Position numbers and translations under genes: made by a program. Shown piece by piece: positions 21,529-32,518 of a stretch of DNA of 64,000 nt. Source of the stretch: Siphonodentalium dalli (lineage: Eukaryota > Mollusca > Scaphopoda > Gadilida > Siphonodentaliidae); the NCBI GenBank assembly GCA_032622095.1, contig CP136061.1, forward strand, positions 63,925,127 to 63,989,126, written 5' to 3'. Within the stretch, counting starts at the first letter, position 1; every line of letters begins with the position of its first letter. Below the pieces are notes generated by a model. It saw nothing but the letters and a program-made list of their open reading frames with translations, was not told the DNA's origin and searched no databases.

Positions 21529-22289
21529 TGCAGAATTATGCTATCACTGCTTTCTCAAAAATAAAAATAATGAAAAGATAATACATCAAATAGCATGTAT
21601 GTGCAATCACATGACATACTGTTCAACAGAATTGTGAAGTATCTTTCTGTCTCCAATCTCCAATTGAATGTCCTCAGAATAAATTATAAACAGTTATATT
21701 CGTGGTCGCGAAACAAGAGGGTTAGAACAGTTAAAGTTAACTTAAAATGGCAGATTTTGATGGAATACTTACAGGTACGAGTGTATCTAGTTTTCATAAT
21801 TTGCAGTCGTTGTGAACGTTGAAATATTAACGATTAATTCATTACGTTCTTGTTGACTGTTTTGAAGTATTCAAAATAACAAAATGAATATCGAATATTC
21901 GTAGCGTCCTAGCTTGAGTGTTATTGTATGTAATCCAATTCAAACGCAGCGGACTCGCCTGAATGCTACTTAAGCCCTATCCTTAACTGTTACTCCCATT
22001 GATGTTATAACAACTATCATTTATACCTTTTCTTTACTCAGTACCAAAAATATACATTGGAATGGATTTATTTCATGTTCAGGAAATATAAGCAGACAAC
22101 AGACAGGCAAAATGATAATACAAGAACAGATTCCTATTCATTGATCAGATAATAATTTCAACAAATGGCCATAATTGACCTATTACCTTGACCTTTCTTG
22201 AACTTAAATTATTATCTGAAGATTTCCTCAAGGAGCTATACTCCCCAATGAGAATCAAGTAAAGAAAGGATTAAATCTGATTTAAAAAC
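21529..22289. other. Unassigned sequence
   Basis: No exon, RNA gene or clear repeat was recognised. Confidence 0.4.
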
Positions 22290-22690
22290 AGGGAGTATAT
22301 GTGCAAAAATAAAAAAGTCTTAAAATCACCACTAAGAAGAATATGGAGAAATAGACTTTTTCTTATATTAATTACTGATACTTCTCAATAACAAAATTTT
22401 GCCTGTTGAAACCATTGTTATGCAAAAAAATCTGTTACAGTGATTTGTCAACAAACATCGTTAATTGTAGATTAAGTTCATATATATTAGTTTTCAAGAT
22501 ATTTTTCAATGCTTTGATATTTTCCAATGTTTACTGTCAAGTTTTGATTAAACTTTGGTATCTTATTGGATTAATTTGACTAATTGGATTTTTATCTGTA
22601 ATTCCACTGTATTGGAGAGTAAGTATTAATAAAAATAAGAACAAATTCAATCTATTTTTCATATACTTGCTGATGATAGTTGTTTAACAG
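22290..22690 (+). repeat. Dispersed repeat R, copy 2
   Basis: Matches 13,086-13,480 through TTACAGTGATTTGTCAACAA and ATTTTTCAATGCTTTGATA. It begins with a single GTGCAAAAATAAAAAAGTC unit related to the 70-bp minisatellite. Confidence 0.8.
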
Positions 22691-23334
22691 ACAGGCCTTG
22701 ATTACCTTAACAGAAGTGAATAGTTGACATAATTTACGTAAATAATAAAATAATAAATGATCCATAAATGACACGCATGTGAGACAGTTATTTCAATGCA
22801 TAGACTAATTATTACCCTGTAACTGACATGCAGCTAGCTACTGTAGCGCAACTTCTGATAAGAGCATTTCTACTTCAAGCCAGGCACTCAATTTACGGGC
22901 AAGTCCCTTGTGACAATCACGGTAAGTATGAAGACTCTTGTTGAAGATGACAAACACCATGTACCACCCAATGACAGGCAGTAGGATTCGTATGCACGAC
23001 AAACACACTCAGTGGAACAATGTGTCAAAGTCATTCTAGCTTCTATTCTTTTAGTTGTACACACATTAATATATATTTAATAGCTGTGATTCTGCTCAAT
23101 ACAAATGCTTCATGCTAATGGGCATGAAATAACGTCCTTTAGTATACTCTTCACTAGTTCACATGTGACTTGTCTTTGTTTGTTGTTGTTTTCTAATTTT
23201 CATCTATAACTGCAATATTCTACTTCAGTTAGCAAAATATTGTGAATAAAATATATATTGGAAATAATTAGGAGATTGAACACAATCTGTGGCTTAAAAA
23301 TGAAATACTTAAGGAATAATCTTGGTTTCCTATT
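22691..23334. other. Unassigned sequence
   Basis: No gene or clear repeat was recognised. Confidence 0.4.
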
Positions 23335-23510
23335 CTAGTTACACAGTTTAAAGGTACTAAATCCGATTAGATGCTCCTAAATTACTATTTATTTGGCTTT
23401 GGGGGAAAAATATTTGATTCGAGTCGAGGAACCTACCCATGAAAGCTCAGATTGATCAGATATAAATTTTTGAAGTTTGTTATTTTTTACCACCTGGAAT
23501 TTCCTATTGT
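23335..23510 (+). repeat. Partial tandem copy of MITE family C left half
   Basis: This ~176-bp stretch (TTAA|AGGTACTAAATC ... GATCAGATATAAATTTTTGA) is repeated immediately to the right as the left half of the MITE at 23,526, together with the flanking CCTATT..TTACACAG sequence. It is a tandem duplication made after insertion. Confidence 0.85.
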
Positions 23511-23525
23511 ATTTACACAGTTTAA

Positions 23526-23932
23526 AGGTACTCAATCTGATCACACGCTCCTATATTACTATTTCTTTGGCTTTGTGGGAAAAATATTTGATTCGAGTCG
23601 AGGAACCTACCCATCAAAGCTCAGAGTGATCAGATATAAATTTTTGAAGTTTGTTATTTTTCACCACCTGGAATATTTGGCAGCCTATGAAATATTCGAC
23701 GAGCCGACCACTTGATTTTAGAGTTATCCATCTTCATCCGCAAGACAGTCCGTTTGACCATGTGTTCCTGGGCCACTTGCTACTGCAGATCTTGAGAAAT
23801 TACAAACTTCAAAAATCGATATCTGATCACTCTGAGCTTTGATGGGTGGGTTCCTCGACTCGATTCAAATATTTTTTACCCCCGAAGCCAAAGAAATAGT
23901 AATTTAGGAGTGACTGATCGGACTGAGTACCT
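23526..23932. mobile_element. TTAA-flanked MITE, family C copy 1
   Basis: 407 bp with long inverted ends (AGGTACTCAATCTGATCA ... ACTGAGTACCT) and TTAA on both sides (23522-23525, 23933-23936). GAGTCGAGGAACCTACCCAT and its inverse ATGGGTGGGTTCCTCGACTC pair inside. No coding sequence. A diverged copy lies at about 36,045-36,482. Confidence 0.9.
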
Positions 23933-23936
23933 TTAA

Positions 23937-24170
23937 AGACATATCATGAACTTGTTCGGTTGTGTGAAATTGATATGTTAGTAATTAGGCGCTATGTCAA
24001 CTGGAGGAATGTAGAATTCTACTAACATCACAGACAATTACAAAGAAATCGACCACTCCATAGAAAACTTCATCTGAACTACGCTCAATTGTCAATATTT
24101 ACTTCTTGATTCAGGACTTAACTATCGTCAATAAACTGACACAAATGATTGTGGTGTCGAGAGTGATTGA
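23937..24170 (+). repeat. Dispersed repeat U, copy 1
   Basis: Landmarks CTATGTCAACTGGAGGAATG, CACTCCATAGAAA and AATATTTACTTCT are shared in the same order with 61,965-62,165. Confidence 0.8.
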
Positions 24171-24299
24171 ATTTAATTAATATATAACAATGACGGTGTG
24201 TGTTGTCAATTTGGATTAATGTTTAAAAAAAAAATACTTTGAACAAGATAATTCTCAATTTCTATTTGATCACCCTACTGAAGTGTTTCACATCACTTT

Positions 24300-24545
24300 A
24301 AAAGACATCATGCTGAATCACAAACTCATATATTGTGTAGCGATTCAAGAACAGTTTGTGATTTGGTATGATGTCTTTAAACTATGGAATTATATTACAT
24401 TATATATTGTGTAGCGATTCAGGAAGAGTTTGTGATTTGGTATGATGTCTTTAAACTGTGGAATTATATTACGTTATATATTGTGTAGCGATTCAGGAAG
24501 AGTTTGTGATTTGGTATGATGTCTTTAAACTGTGGAATTATATTA
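24300..24545 (+). repeat. ~77-bp tandem triplication with inverted start
   Basis: Three units of TATATTGTGTAGCGATTCA then GTTTGTGATTTGGTATGATG. The first is preceded by CATCATGCTGAATCACAAAC, the inverse of that end, so a small foldback element seems to have been partly tandem-duplicated. Confidence 0.85.
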
Positions 24546-24780
24546 GGATACTGAGATTCTTACCTTACAATCAGTGAAAACTATCAAACTGAAAATGCAA
24601 TTTTGAGTTGGAAACATCAATAAATATTGGGAACTTTATAGTGATTTTGTTGTAACATCACATTTTGCCGCCACAAAATTCCTACACTCAATGTTCACTT
24701 CCGACCTAATGTAATTATCCTAATTTATAAATACATTAGAATTTTAGAAACCATTGGCAAATTGGATGTAATTACATTAA
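24546..24780. other. Presumed 3' untranslated region/flank of the phosphatase gene
   Basis: It lies directly downstream of the stop codon on the minus strand. No canonical AATAAA is visible on that strand in this stretch, so the polyadenylation site is not located. Confidence 0.35.
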
Positions 24781-24957
24781 TTAATGTGTGCTTCTAATTT
24801 CATCATAGACGTTATCCCTGTCTTCTTCCACATTAGTATAGTCTGGCTGGTTCATCTTAAGATGGTAGTAAGAAGCCGGAGTCGGGTTTGGAAATGTGTC
24901 GTAGGTATCATCTATGAATGCTCTATTCACAGCTTCATGTAGAAACTTATACTGTTC
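24781..24957 (-). CDS. RPTP exon 7 (last): EQYKF helix and cytoplasmic tail
   Basis: Acceptor TTTGCAG|GAACAG; 58 codons plus stop TAA at 24781-24783; enters in phase 0. It starts EQYKFLHEAVNRAF, the last helix of PTP domains, directly following MIPNI of the previous exon as in canonical MVQTxEQY. The tail carries tyrosines in YDTF, YYHLK, YTNV and YDEI contexts. YTNV fits a Grb2 SH2 site, and YTNV-x7-YDEI resembles an ITAM spacing; these assignments are inference from short motifs. Confidence 0.88.
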   Translation of the reverse strand, partial: EQYKFLHEAVNRAFIDDTYDTFPNPTPASYYHLKMNQPDYTNVEEDRDNVYDEIRSTH

Positions 24958-25256
24958 CTGCAAAGTTGAGGGTGAATGATATATTAGATATAGTTGAAGC
25001 TAGACAATTTGATATAATGACCACCAAACTCAGATTTTATTAACAATAGGAATACATTTATATAAAAAATAGAGTGTAATTGGACCATTACCAGCACCAG
25101 GTAAAAGCTCAATCAGTTTTGTGATGTAGCGGTTTAATTTATTCCAGGAAATTTGGATAAATATATGACAATATGTACAATGTGATACTGGCTGACTAGT
25201 TCATCCTAAAATTTATACTGAAAGCTAATACTGATAAGATGGACAAAGTTTGCTTT

Positions 25257-26324
25257 CAATGGCTGCGGATACACGTACCACAGTAGCGATGGCATAGTAG
25301 GTGTGACAATTAATTATGGTGGAGTTTGGTGACAATTGGTCGTAATAATTAATATGCCATAGCAAGCCATGTCACTCTCTGCAAATTCGCGCAATGAGTC
25401 TACCAAGCTCAACCAGCGACAGTCGATCTCTCAAGGGTATATCAACCTGAATGTCTTGTCGCTGTTCATCTTTACTCAACACGCAGTGTTATATTTTGCA
25501 TGCTAACACACAAGTCCACTTGATAACATAATGAATAACCAAGATCTGTCAACAGCCATGATTGTTCTTACTAATAAAATTAATATACCGGTAAGGTGAC
25601 ACCAATTTTTAAGTCTGGTTTACGAACATGTGGAGAGAAAAAAAGTAGATGCAGGAGGGAAAAAAATAAAAATAAAAATAAAAAAAATTGTCCCCCCAAT
25701 TTATATCAAGTAAATCGTGGAATTTTACATAAATTTGACAAAAATTGTGAATTTTTTTTTTTTAATGAAATTCTAAACCAAACAAGACATTTCTTGTCAT
25801 GAAATTATGTATCTGTAAATTATCATAAGCAGAACCGGATGCGACAGCACATGAAAATCAGTACACGTGTAAAAAAAATTGGTAGAAAAAAGTTTTATTT
25901 TTTTTCATGAAATGGAAAAAAAGTTGTAGAAGGTGTTCGTAAACCAGACTTAAAAATTGATGTCGCCTAAGTAGATAAACATGCATGCATTGAGATCATA
26001 TAAAAAACGTATACCACATGCATGATATGTGAGTCAATGAAGAATTGCCACCAGGCCACGGTCAAACACAATTCTGGACGATCTATCGTGCAATTATATA
26101 TATCGTAGCGAATACAATTTAGCAAAACGTAATGAGTAGAGATCAACCTTGGTGAAACGCAATGGGCTAATTGGTCCAGTCTACTCATTGTGCGGAAATT
26201 CAGCGGGCGACATGGCTAGCTATGGCACAGAATTATGACGGACCAATTGTCACCAAACTCCACCATAATAAATTGTCACACCTACTATGCCATCGCTACT
26301 GTGGTACGTGTGTCTGCAGCCAAT
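25257..26324. mobile_element. Inverted-repeat element of about 1.07 kb
   Basis: Ends of about 95 bp (GGATACACGTACCACAGTAG, TGGTGGAGTTTGGTGACAAT) are repeated inverted at 26,230-26,324. A second, inner inverted pair (GCGCAATGAGTCTAC / GTCTACTCATTGTGC) lies inside. The centre is interrupted by a separate MITE (25,594-25,968). No coding sequence and no sure target duplication. Confidence 0.8.
25594..25968. mobile_element. Nested MITE with 35-bp TIRs
   Basis: AGGTGACACCAATTTTTAAG plus TCTGGTTTACGAACA is inverted at the right end as GTTCGTAAACCAGACTTAAA ... TGTCGCCT. The interior is an A/T-rich tract. No coding sequence. The target duplication is unclear, perhaps TA. Confidence 0.85.
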
Positions 26325-26470
26325 GAGTAAAGAGGTGCACAACTGAAGTGCTCAAAGTGATCGGTGATATCAAATATTTATTGTTGCGAAAATTAGGGCT
26401 CAATTCATATCTACATAGTACATGCTATATACAATATGATGCGGAATTGTTCAAATTCCATGGTTTTGTT

Positions 26471-26761
26471 AATAAGGTACCCAGGATATCATGATGATTA
26501 TTAGGGTACCCATGTTTTCACGATGTTGATTTCATTAACCAGGATCTCATGATGTTGATTAAGGCACTCAGGATCTCATGTTAATTAGGGTACCCAGGAT
26601 CTCACGATGTTGATTATGGCACCCAGGATCTCATGATGTTGATTAGCATAAGCAGGATCTCATGATGGTTATTAGGGTACCAAGGATATCATGATGGTTA
26701 TTAGGGTACCCAGGATATATTGATGTTGATTAGGGTACCCAGGATCTCATGATGGTTATTA
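26471..26761 (+). repeat. 29-bp minisatellite, left block
   Basis: About ten units with GGGTACCCAGGATCTCATGA followed by TGGTTATTA; it stops at the 3' end of a LINE. The same array resumes at 30,284. Confidence 0.93.
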
Positions 26762-26914
26762 TTATTATATCTTTATTTCCTCCAGATATTGAAGATTTTA
26801 CAAAGAATATAACATTGTTATGCACAACATAATGAATAGATATCATTATTAAATTTTATAGAAACAACACAAATAAATATGATAAGCAAGACGTATTTAC
26901 ATTTCTACAATGGT

Positions 26915-26926
26915 GGATATACTGAC

Positions 26927-26957
<31 letters not shown>

Positions 26958-27285
26958 GGGATGATGTTGAGAACGACGACGTTGATCGATGATGACGATG
27001 TTAATGTTGAACATGAGGAAGAAGATGACTATATTGATGATGATGATGATAATGATAATGATGATGATGACGATGATGATGATGTACATGATGATGAAGA
27101 TGATGTTGAAGATGAGGAAATTAGATTATGACGATGACGTCAATGATTACGGTGGCGATGACGACGATGAAGATTATGATGATGACATGGACGACGGCGA
27201 TGGTGATGACGATGATTATGTCGATGGTGGTGACGACGATGATGATAATGATGATGATGATGATGATGATGGGCTGACTGATTTG
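26915..27285 (+). repeat. (GAT)n/(GAC)n trinucleotide tract in the LINE 3' region
   Basis: An imperfect GAT/GAC/GAA repeat of about 370 bp between the LINE stop codon and its 3' tail. Open frames rich in Asp/Met on one strand and in His or Ile on the other are by-products of the triplet repeat. Confidence 0.9.
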
Positions 27286-27299
27286 TAATATTCAATGGA

Positions 27300-29855
27300 C
27301 TAGGAAATATTTCTCTGCAAGAGTGCATTGTACCACATCCATAATTTGGCAGTAATCGTTACCATGAAGTCCAGAAAGACGTCTATATCATCAACTGCTG
27401 TACACATATCACCAGTAATATGAGTCAAATGAAGCAAGATCATTTCGTCCATTGAAAGATCATCAATCTTGATAAAACATTCTACGCCATAACGATCAAT
27501 AATATCAAAAAACATATTATTCCGTAGTGATGTCAGGGAACTGCATTCAATGAGAACGTGCTGTACTTTATCAAGGTACATTTTATAGCAGTTAGGACAC
27601 TGGATTAGTGCTTCGTTTAAGTACGTTGTTGCATCGATCACAAGAGCTGTGGTTAGATAGGAATGTTTATTATGTGAAAATTTTCGACAGAGTCGCCAAA
27701 GATCAGATATGTCATGTACAATCCGAAACCAATTGAATGATGGGTCAATTTCCGTTCTAATTTTCCAATCTGACTCGGTTGTGTTTCGAATATTATTTCT
27801 CGTTAGCACCTTCCACGACTCTTTCGAGAGAAATACGCCAGACCTGATGTACTCATATACTGCATCAGTCAAGTTGTATTTCACGAGTAATGAAAATACT
27901 TCGCCAATAAAAGTTGTTGTCGGGTTCTGTGAGTAAACGTAATCAAACAGCCTAGTTTCAAAGATTGTTTGACAAGCCTTTCCAGGCGTTAGTCGACAAA
28001 GGGCTCCAAAGAGTGAAATTTTTCTGGCATCAATACTAACTTGAAGTGGATATGTTCCTAGCAGGCCAGTAACGACATCGGTCCTGCATCGGGCAGGTAG
28101 GCCCTGAATACGCTTCAAGCAAAATCTGTGAACTCTTTCGAGCTTGATCAAGTTTGAGGCTGATAAGCCACATAGAAATTCTGAACCGTAAAGTCCACGA
28201 GAAAGTACCACTGATTTATATATTACCATTGAACTCTGAGGTGTTATGCCTCCTGCGTACAGACCAGCAGTGCTTAACATAAGATATGTCGACCGAATTT
28301 TTGAGCTGACACTTTCTGTAAGAGTGTTTGGAAAGTCACTTTTGTGTAATGGTATGCCCAGGTGCGTGACTGAATCCGTTTTATTAACGGCTATGCCATT
28401 TAGCATCCATGTGCGATTGATAGAGGCGTATTTAGATTTCTCATTGAAGATAATTACCTGACATTTCTGTTGGTTATACATAAATCGCCATTTTTTACTG
28501 TAATTGCCACATATATTACACATTTTTTGTATGCCATATGATGAAAGCGAGAGGAGTGTCATATCATCTGCCTGTGTGGGAGACGAGCAGTTGATATCTC
28601 GCAGCCTGAAACCAAAGTTCGAGTGTTCGAGCTCACTGAGCAAACTGTCTATGTAGATGGCGTAGAAAATCGGAGCGAGGGTACTTCCCTGCCTTGTTCC
28701 CTGGCTAATAGATATTATACGTGATGTAAGATTTTCGTGACGTATATTGCAGCTCACGCCAGTTAAGAATTGGTTGAATAAACGCAAAAGACCACAATTT
28801 GCGCCCCGTTCAAAAAGCTTGTATAGAAGGCCGTTGATCCAGACAGTATCAAAGGCTTTGCGTACATCTAGAAAACATGCGAAAAGACGTGAATTATTTT
28901 CCCCTGCATACGAAATGCTTTCCTGAATTATGTATGATGACATAAGACAGCTTATTTTTTTTTGAAAACCGTGTTGTAAAGGGTGGGTTGTTATCAGGTT
29001 AGGGGCGTTTCTCTCCATGCGGTTCAGAACGATTCTTTCAAGTATTTTGTATATGACTGGGAGTAAGGTGATGGCTCGGTAACTGTCGAACTTTGATTTC
29101 GATTTGCCCCCTCCCTTGTACAACGACACAATCACACCTAATTTAGCTCTTTTGGGGATATGTGAAAAACGAAGCATATATGAGAGTAGCTTTGCTAAGT
29201 GTATAATTAAGTGATGTCCACCATATATGATGTGTTCGTAACATAATAAATCTGAGCCGGCAGCTTTGCCTCTTTTCAGTGATTTTAAGACCGTTGTCAG
29301 TTCTTCCATGGACACAGGGTATGTCATTATGTCATCGTATGGCCCACGGTCGGGGTCATTTAAGAGATCAGACACCAGTTCATTAATGTCGTTAAAGAAA
29401 GAGTTGTCAAATTCATCGGACCTAAGCGGGGAATATAAAGTTTCATAATAATTTGCCCATGCATCAGTTATTTCATTGCGTGTTCTAAGCGTGATGTCAT
29501 CAACCACAAATATGCTGCTATTTGTCTCTTTTCGTTTAGATCTAACCGAATTAAATTTTCTAAAAAATAGTTCCTGGTCCATTTCGGCAGCTTGGTCTAA
29601 TTTATTATTCTGGTCGGCTATGAATTTCGAATTGCATTTGCGTAATTCTTTTCGAAATAATCGCTTTGATTCTTTATACAACGAGTAACTTTGGTGCGAG
29701 TGCCCTCTAGGCCTTCCCTCTGATAACCATGTGCTGCGATAAGAGCGCATTTCTCTGTGTAATTGTTTTAATGAAGTATTCCAGTATGGTTTAAGAAAAG
29801 GCTTAAATGATTTTTTCGTGATTGTGAATGTGAAGCATTTCAGTATCAGACACAT
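27300..29855 (-). CDS. LINE reverse transcriptase ORF (851 codons open)
   Basis: This ORF encodes the reverse transcriptase that copies LINE RNA into DNA at the nicked target. It is intact over 851 codons. RT motifs appear in order: RGKAAGSD near 195-202, SYRAITLLPVIYKILERIV near 258-276, CFLDVRKAFDTVW near 327-339, QGTRQGSTLAPIFY near 385-398, and the catalytic box QADD near 428-431, where YADD is the commoner form. The C-terminus has a Cys/His knuckle (CPNCY...HVLIEC) usual for this LINE group. The true N-terminus is fused to the endonuclease, whose frame runs in at 29,803-30,283 and is offset by one base near an A-run around 29,815. Confidence 0.93.
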   Translation of the reverse strand: MCLILKCFTFTITKKSFKPFLKPYWNTSLKQLHREMRSYRSTWLSEGRPRGHSHQSYSLYKESKRLFRKELRKCNSKFIADQNNKLDQAAEMDQELFFRKFNSVRSKRKETNSSIFVVDDITLRTRNEITDAWANYYETLYSPLRSDEFDNSFFNDINELVSDLLNDPDRGPYDDIMTYPVSMEELTTVLKSLKRGKAAGSDLLCYEHIIYGGHHLIIHLAKLLSYMLRFSHIPKRAKLGVIVSLYKGGGKSKSKFDSYRAITLLPVIYKILERIVLNRMERNAPNLITTHPLQHGFQKKISCLMSSYIIQESISYAGENNSRLFACFLDVRKAFDTVWINGLLYKLFERGANCGLLRLFNQFLTGVSCNIRHENLTSRIISISQGTRQGSTLAPIFYAIYIDSLLSELEHSNFGFRLRDINCSSPTQADDMTLLSLSSYGIQKMCNICGNYSKKWRFMYNQQKCQVIIFNEKSKYASINRTWMLNGIAVNKTDSVTHLGIPLHKSDFPNTLTESVSSKIRSTYLMLSTAGLYAGGITPQSSMVIYKSVVLSRGLYGSEFLCGLSASNLIKLERVHRFCLKRIQGLPARCRTDVVTGLLGTYPLQVSIDARKISLFGALCRLTPGKACQTIFETRLFDYVYSQNPTTTFIGEVFSLLVKYNLTDAVYEYIRSGVFLSKESWKVLTRNNIRNTTESDWKIRTEIDPSFNWFRIVHDISDLWRLCRKFSHNKHSYLTTALVIDATTYLNEALIQCPNCYKMYLDKVQHVLIECSSLTSLRNNMFFDIIDRYGVECFIKIDDLSMDEMILLHLTHITGDMCTAVDDIDVFLDFMVTITAKLWMWYNALLQRNIS

Positions 29856-30283
29856 TGCAAACAGGTAAAGTTGCTTCTAGATTAGAATGGTAGCATGTCA
29901 GCATGTTATTATTAGCCAGAAAGTTTCGCCAGTCCCATGTCGGGCACCGCGTTTCAGTATCTATATTTACTCGATCACACGTAATCTCCATAAGGATTGG
30001 CCTGTGGTTAGAAGTGTTTTCCCCGTGATCATCAAGCACTACTACTCGGCGGACTCTGTGGAATTCATCATTATGTATTAATATATGATCAATGATAGTC
30101 CCACATGTTCCGTCCGCGGGGACAAACGTTGTGAGACGATCTTCACAAAGAATTGAGTTGTTGGCGGACATATATCTACGAGCATTCAGCATATCCCGAA
30201 AACATCGGTTACGCGAGTCTGTTTTCTCAAGATTTCCGTTGAAATCTCCAATAAAAATGACTTTACCTAAAGATGAATAGGCT
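29803..30283 (-). pseudogene. LINE AP-endonuclease domain, C-terminal part
   Basis: The frame from about 30,283 contains VIFIGDFNGN and, further on, TIIDHILI and SNHRPILMEI. These are the GDFN, DH and SDH-like motifs of the AP endonuclease that nicks the target site. The N-terminal half is missing through 5' truncation, and the frame stops at 29,803 while the RT frame overlaps it. One frameshift therefore separates the two domains. Confidence 0.88.
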
Positions 30284-31130
30284 ATTGATTAGGGTACCCA
30301 GGATCTCATGATGGTTATTAGGGTATCTAGGATATCATGATGATTATTAGGGCATCCAGGATATATTAATGTTGATTAGGGTACCCATGATCTCATGATG
30401 ATTATTAGGGTACCCAGGATCTCATGATGGTTATTAGGGTACCCAGGATATTATGATGTTTATTAGAATACCCAGGATCTCATGATGGTTATTAGGGTAC
30501 CCAGGATCTCATGATGGTTATTAGGGTACCCAGGATCTCATGATGGTTATTAGGGTACCCAGGATATTATGATGTTTATTAGAATACCCAGGATCTCATG
30601 ATGGTTATTAGGGTACCCAGGATCTCATGGTAGTTATTAGGTACCCAGGATCTCATGATGTTTATTAGGGTACCCAGGATCTCATGATGGTTATTAGGGC
30701 ACCCAGGATATCATGATGATTATTAGGGTACCCAGGATCTCATGATGGTTATTAGGGTACCCAGGATATCATGATGATTATTAGGGTACCCAGGATATCA
30801 TGATGGTTATTAGGGTACCCAGGATCTCATGATGATTATTAGGGTACCCAGGATCTCATGATGGTTATTAGGGTACCCAGGATATCATGGTGGTTATTAG
30901 AATACCCAGGATATCATGGTGATTATTAGGGTACCCAGGATCTCATGATGGTTAAGGGTACCCAGGATCTCATGATGGTTAAGGGTACCCAGGATCTCAT
31001 GATGGTTAAGGGTACCCAGGATCTCATGATGGTTATTATAATACCCAGGATCTCATGATGATTATCAGGTCACCAGGATTTCATGTTGTTGACCAAGTCA
31101 GGATTTCATGTTGGTTTAGGGTATCCAGGA
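30284..31130 (+). repeat. 29-bp minisatellite, right block
   Basis: About 27 further units of the array at 26,471. Higher-order variation is visible: some units read GGATATCATGATGATTATTA, and TTATTAGAATACCCAGG recurs at intervals. Some units drop TATTA (GGTTAAGGGTACCC). Confidence 0.93.
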
Positions 31131-31515
31131 TTTCATGAAATTGAAAGCAAACTTTTCCCCATCTCATTGATAGTAGTAGCTTTCATTACAGATTTTAGGC
31201 CGGACTAGTCTAAGTCAGTTTCACATTGTGTTATAACAGAATTTACAAAACTTCTGGGAATCAACAACATTTCAAAAACTGATGGCTATAATAGCCGTCT
31301 TTAACTTGCTGGAAATCGTCCAATTTGCGTTTATTACAAAAAACACATTGAATCCATCAAATCAGTTCTTCCAGGGACCAGATGTAATTAGCTTTTGTAT
31401 TATACACATGTATGCAGGGGATATACCAAAGCAAAACTAGTTTATTATTTTCTATCCCAATGTCGTGTTTAGGGTGATCTGTTGTCCATATCAGTTGACA
31501 CAATCATCATCTTAT
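31131..31515. other. Unassigned intronic sequence
   Basis: No exon or repeat was recognised. Confidence 0.4.
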
Positions 31516-31586
31516 AGGCCTGCATGCTGTGACCATGTCATTAGAATGCAGGGTCGTTATCATTGACAATACCATGCAGGCCTATA
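31516..31586. repeat. Short foldback (TATAGGCCTGCATG arms)
   Basis: TATAGGCCTGCATG at the left is exactly inverted as CATGCAGGCCTATA about 70 bp further on. It is probably a tiny MITE or hairpin. Confidence 0.7.
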
Positions 31587-32518
31587 TTGGCACGTGATGT
31601 CTATATCATAATATGATGACTATTATACACAACAAACGATTCAACTTAAGTCAAACAAAGGCTGACATGCTCAGTTATAAATGGAAAGCAAATGCCAAAA
31701 TTGTCGCTAATTTGTGAACATTCATGCGATAGGCTTGGTCCAGACCTAATTTACTGGACGAATTTTATAAATTCAGCTATAAACTGGGAACGAGTTGTAG
31801 ATTCTATTTACTTCAAGACCCAAAACCTCGACAAAACATACTTAAATCAACAAAATGGACGCGAAACTAACATCGGCTTATATAAGGCAGGCGATGACAT
31901 TTCATGTAACTATGTGTTATTAGCCTGCAAAAGAAATAATCCCAGATAAATAAAGACTCCTTGGCCTATTTAATGGCATATATTTAATGACATAACTTTT
32001 CAAACTCTTCATTCATTATAGCTTGTTGGAAAAATATAGGAAGCCATAGTATTTTGAGACGTAGCGTATGGAATGTAAACAGACGACAAACCAAAAGTCA
32101 AAGGCCACCTGTTACTATTTTCTGTCATTAAACGAATGTTTAATATCACAATTTATGGAATGCCCGGTTTATTGAATGGAATAAGGGTAGGATCATGTAA
32201 TAATTCGATATAAAGTAAGATATACACAAATATGTACCACCATAGGTGTGCACAGCTTGCCAAGAAGATATGCTATTTGCAATTGACAAGATCGGGGCGT
32301 TATCAAATAATCTGCACTGCGTATAATATGAAGTTGCTATTGTATCAGCATCTAAAACTGTGGGGTTTAAATTTTGTGTTCACAGGGACCCTCCATAACA
32401 CACGCTTCGATTCCACATGCTTTGAGTTCAACTTGGAGATGGATTAGGCCTGCGGTCTGCAATGAGTTGCCCAGACATTTTCCAGTTTGCACGTACATCG
32501 AAATTCATATATATAACA
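31587..32518. other. Unassigned intronic sequence
   Basis: An 85-codon open frame at 31,692-31,949 has no recognisable domain and no clear splice sites; no other structure was seen. Confidence 0.4.

Larger units (their letters stand above)
26762..30283 (-). mobile_element. 5'-truncated non-LTR retrotransposon (APE-type LINE)
   Basis: A 3.5-kb LINE on the minus strand, inserted in the 29-bp minisatellite. It begins inside the endonuclease domain at about 30,283 (5' truncation), continues through the reverse transcriptase, and ends with an AATAAAGATATAATAATAA tail at 26,762. A (TAA)n-like tail fits the I/Jockey group broadly. Flanking minisatellite units are on both sides; a target duplication cannot be read in repeated DNA. 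Confidence 0.93.

Noticed and set aside
26910-27328. Asp-, Met-, His- and Ile-rich ORFs
   Set aside because: Translations of a GAT/GAC trinucleotide tract in the LINE 3' region.
26500-31100. Telomere-like TTAGGG strings
   Set aside because: They are part of a 29-bp unit (TTATTAGGGTACCC) and are never adjacent to each other as TTAGGG repeats.
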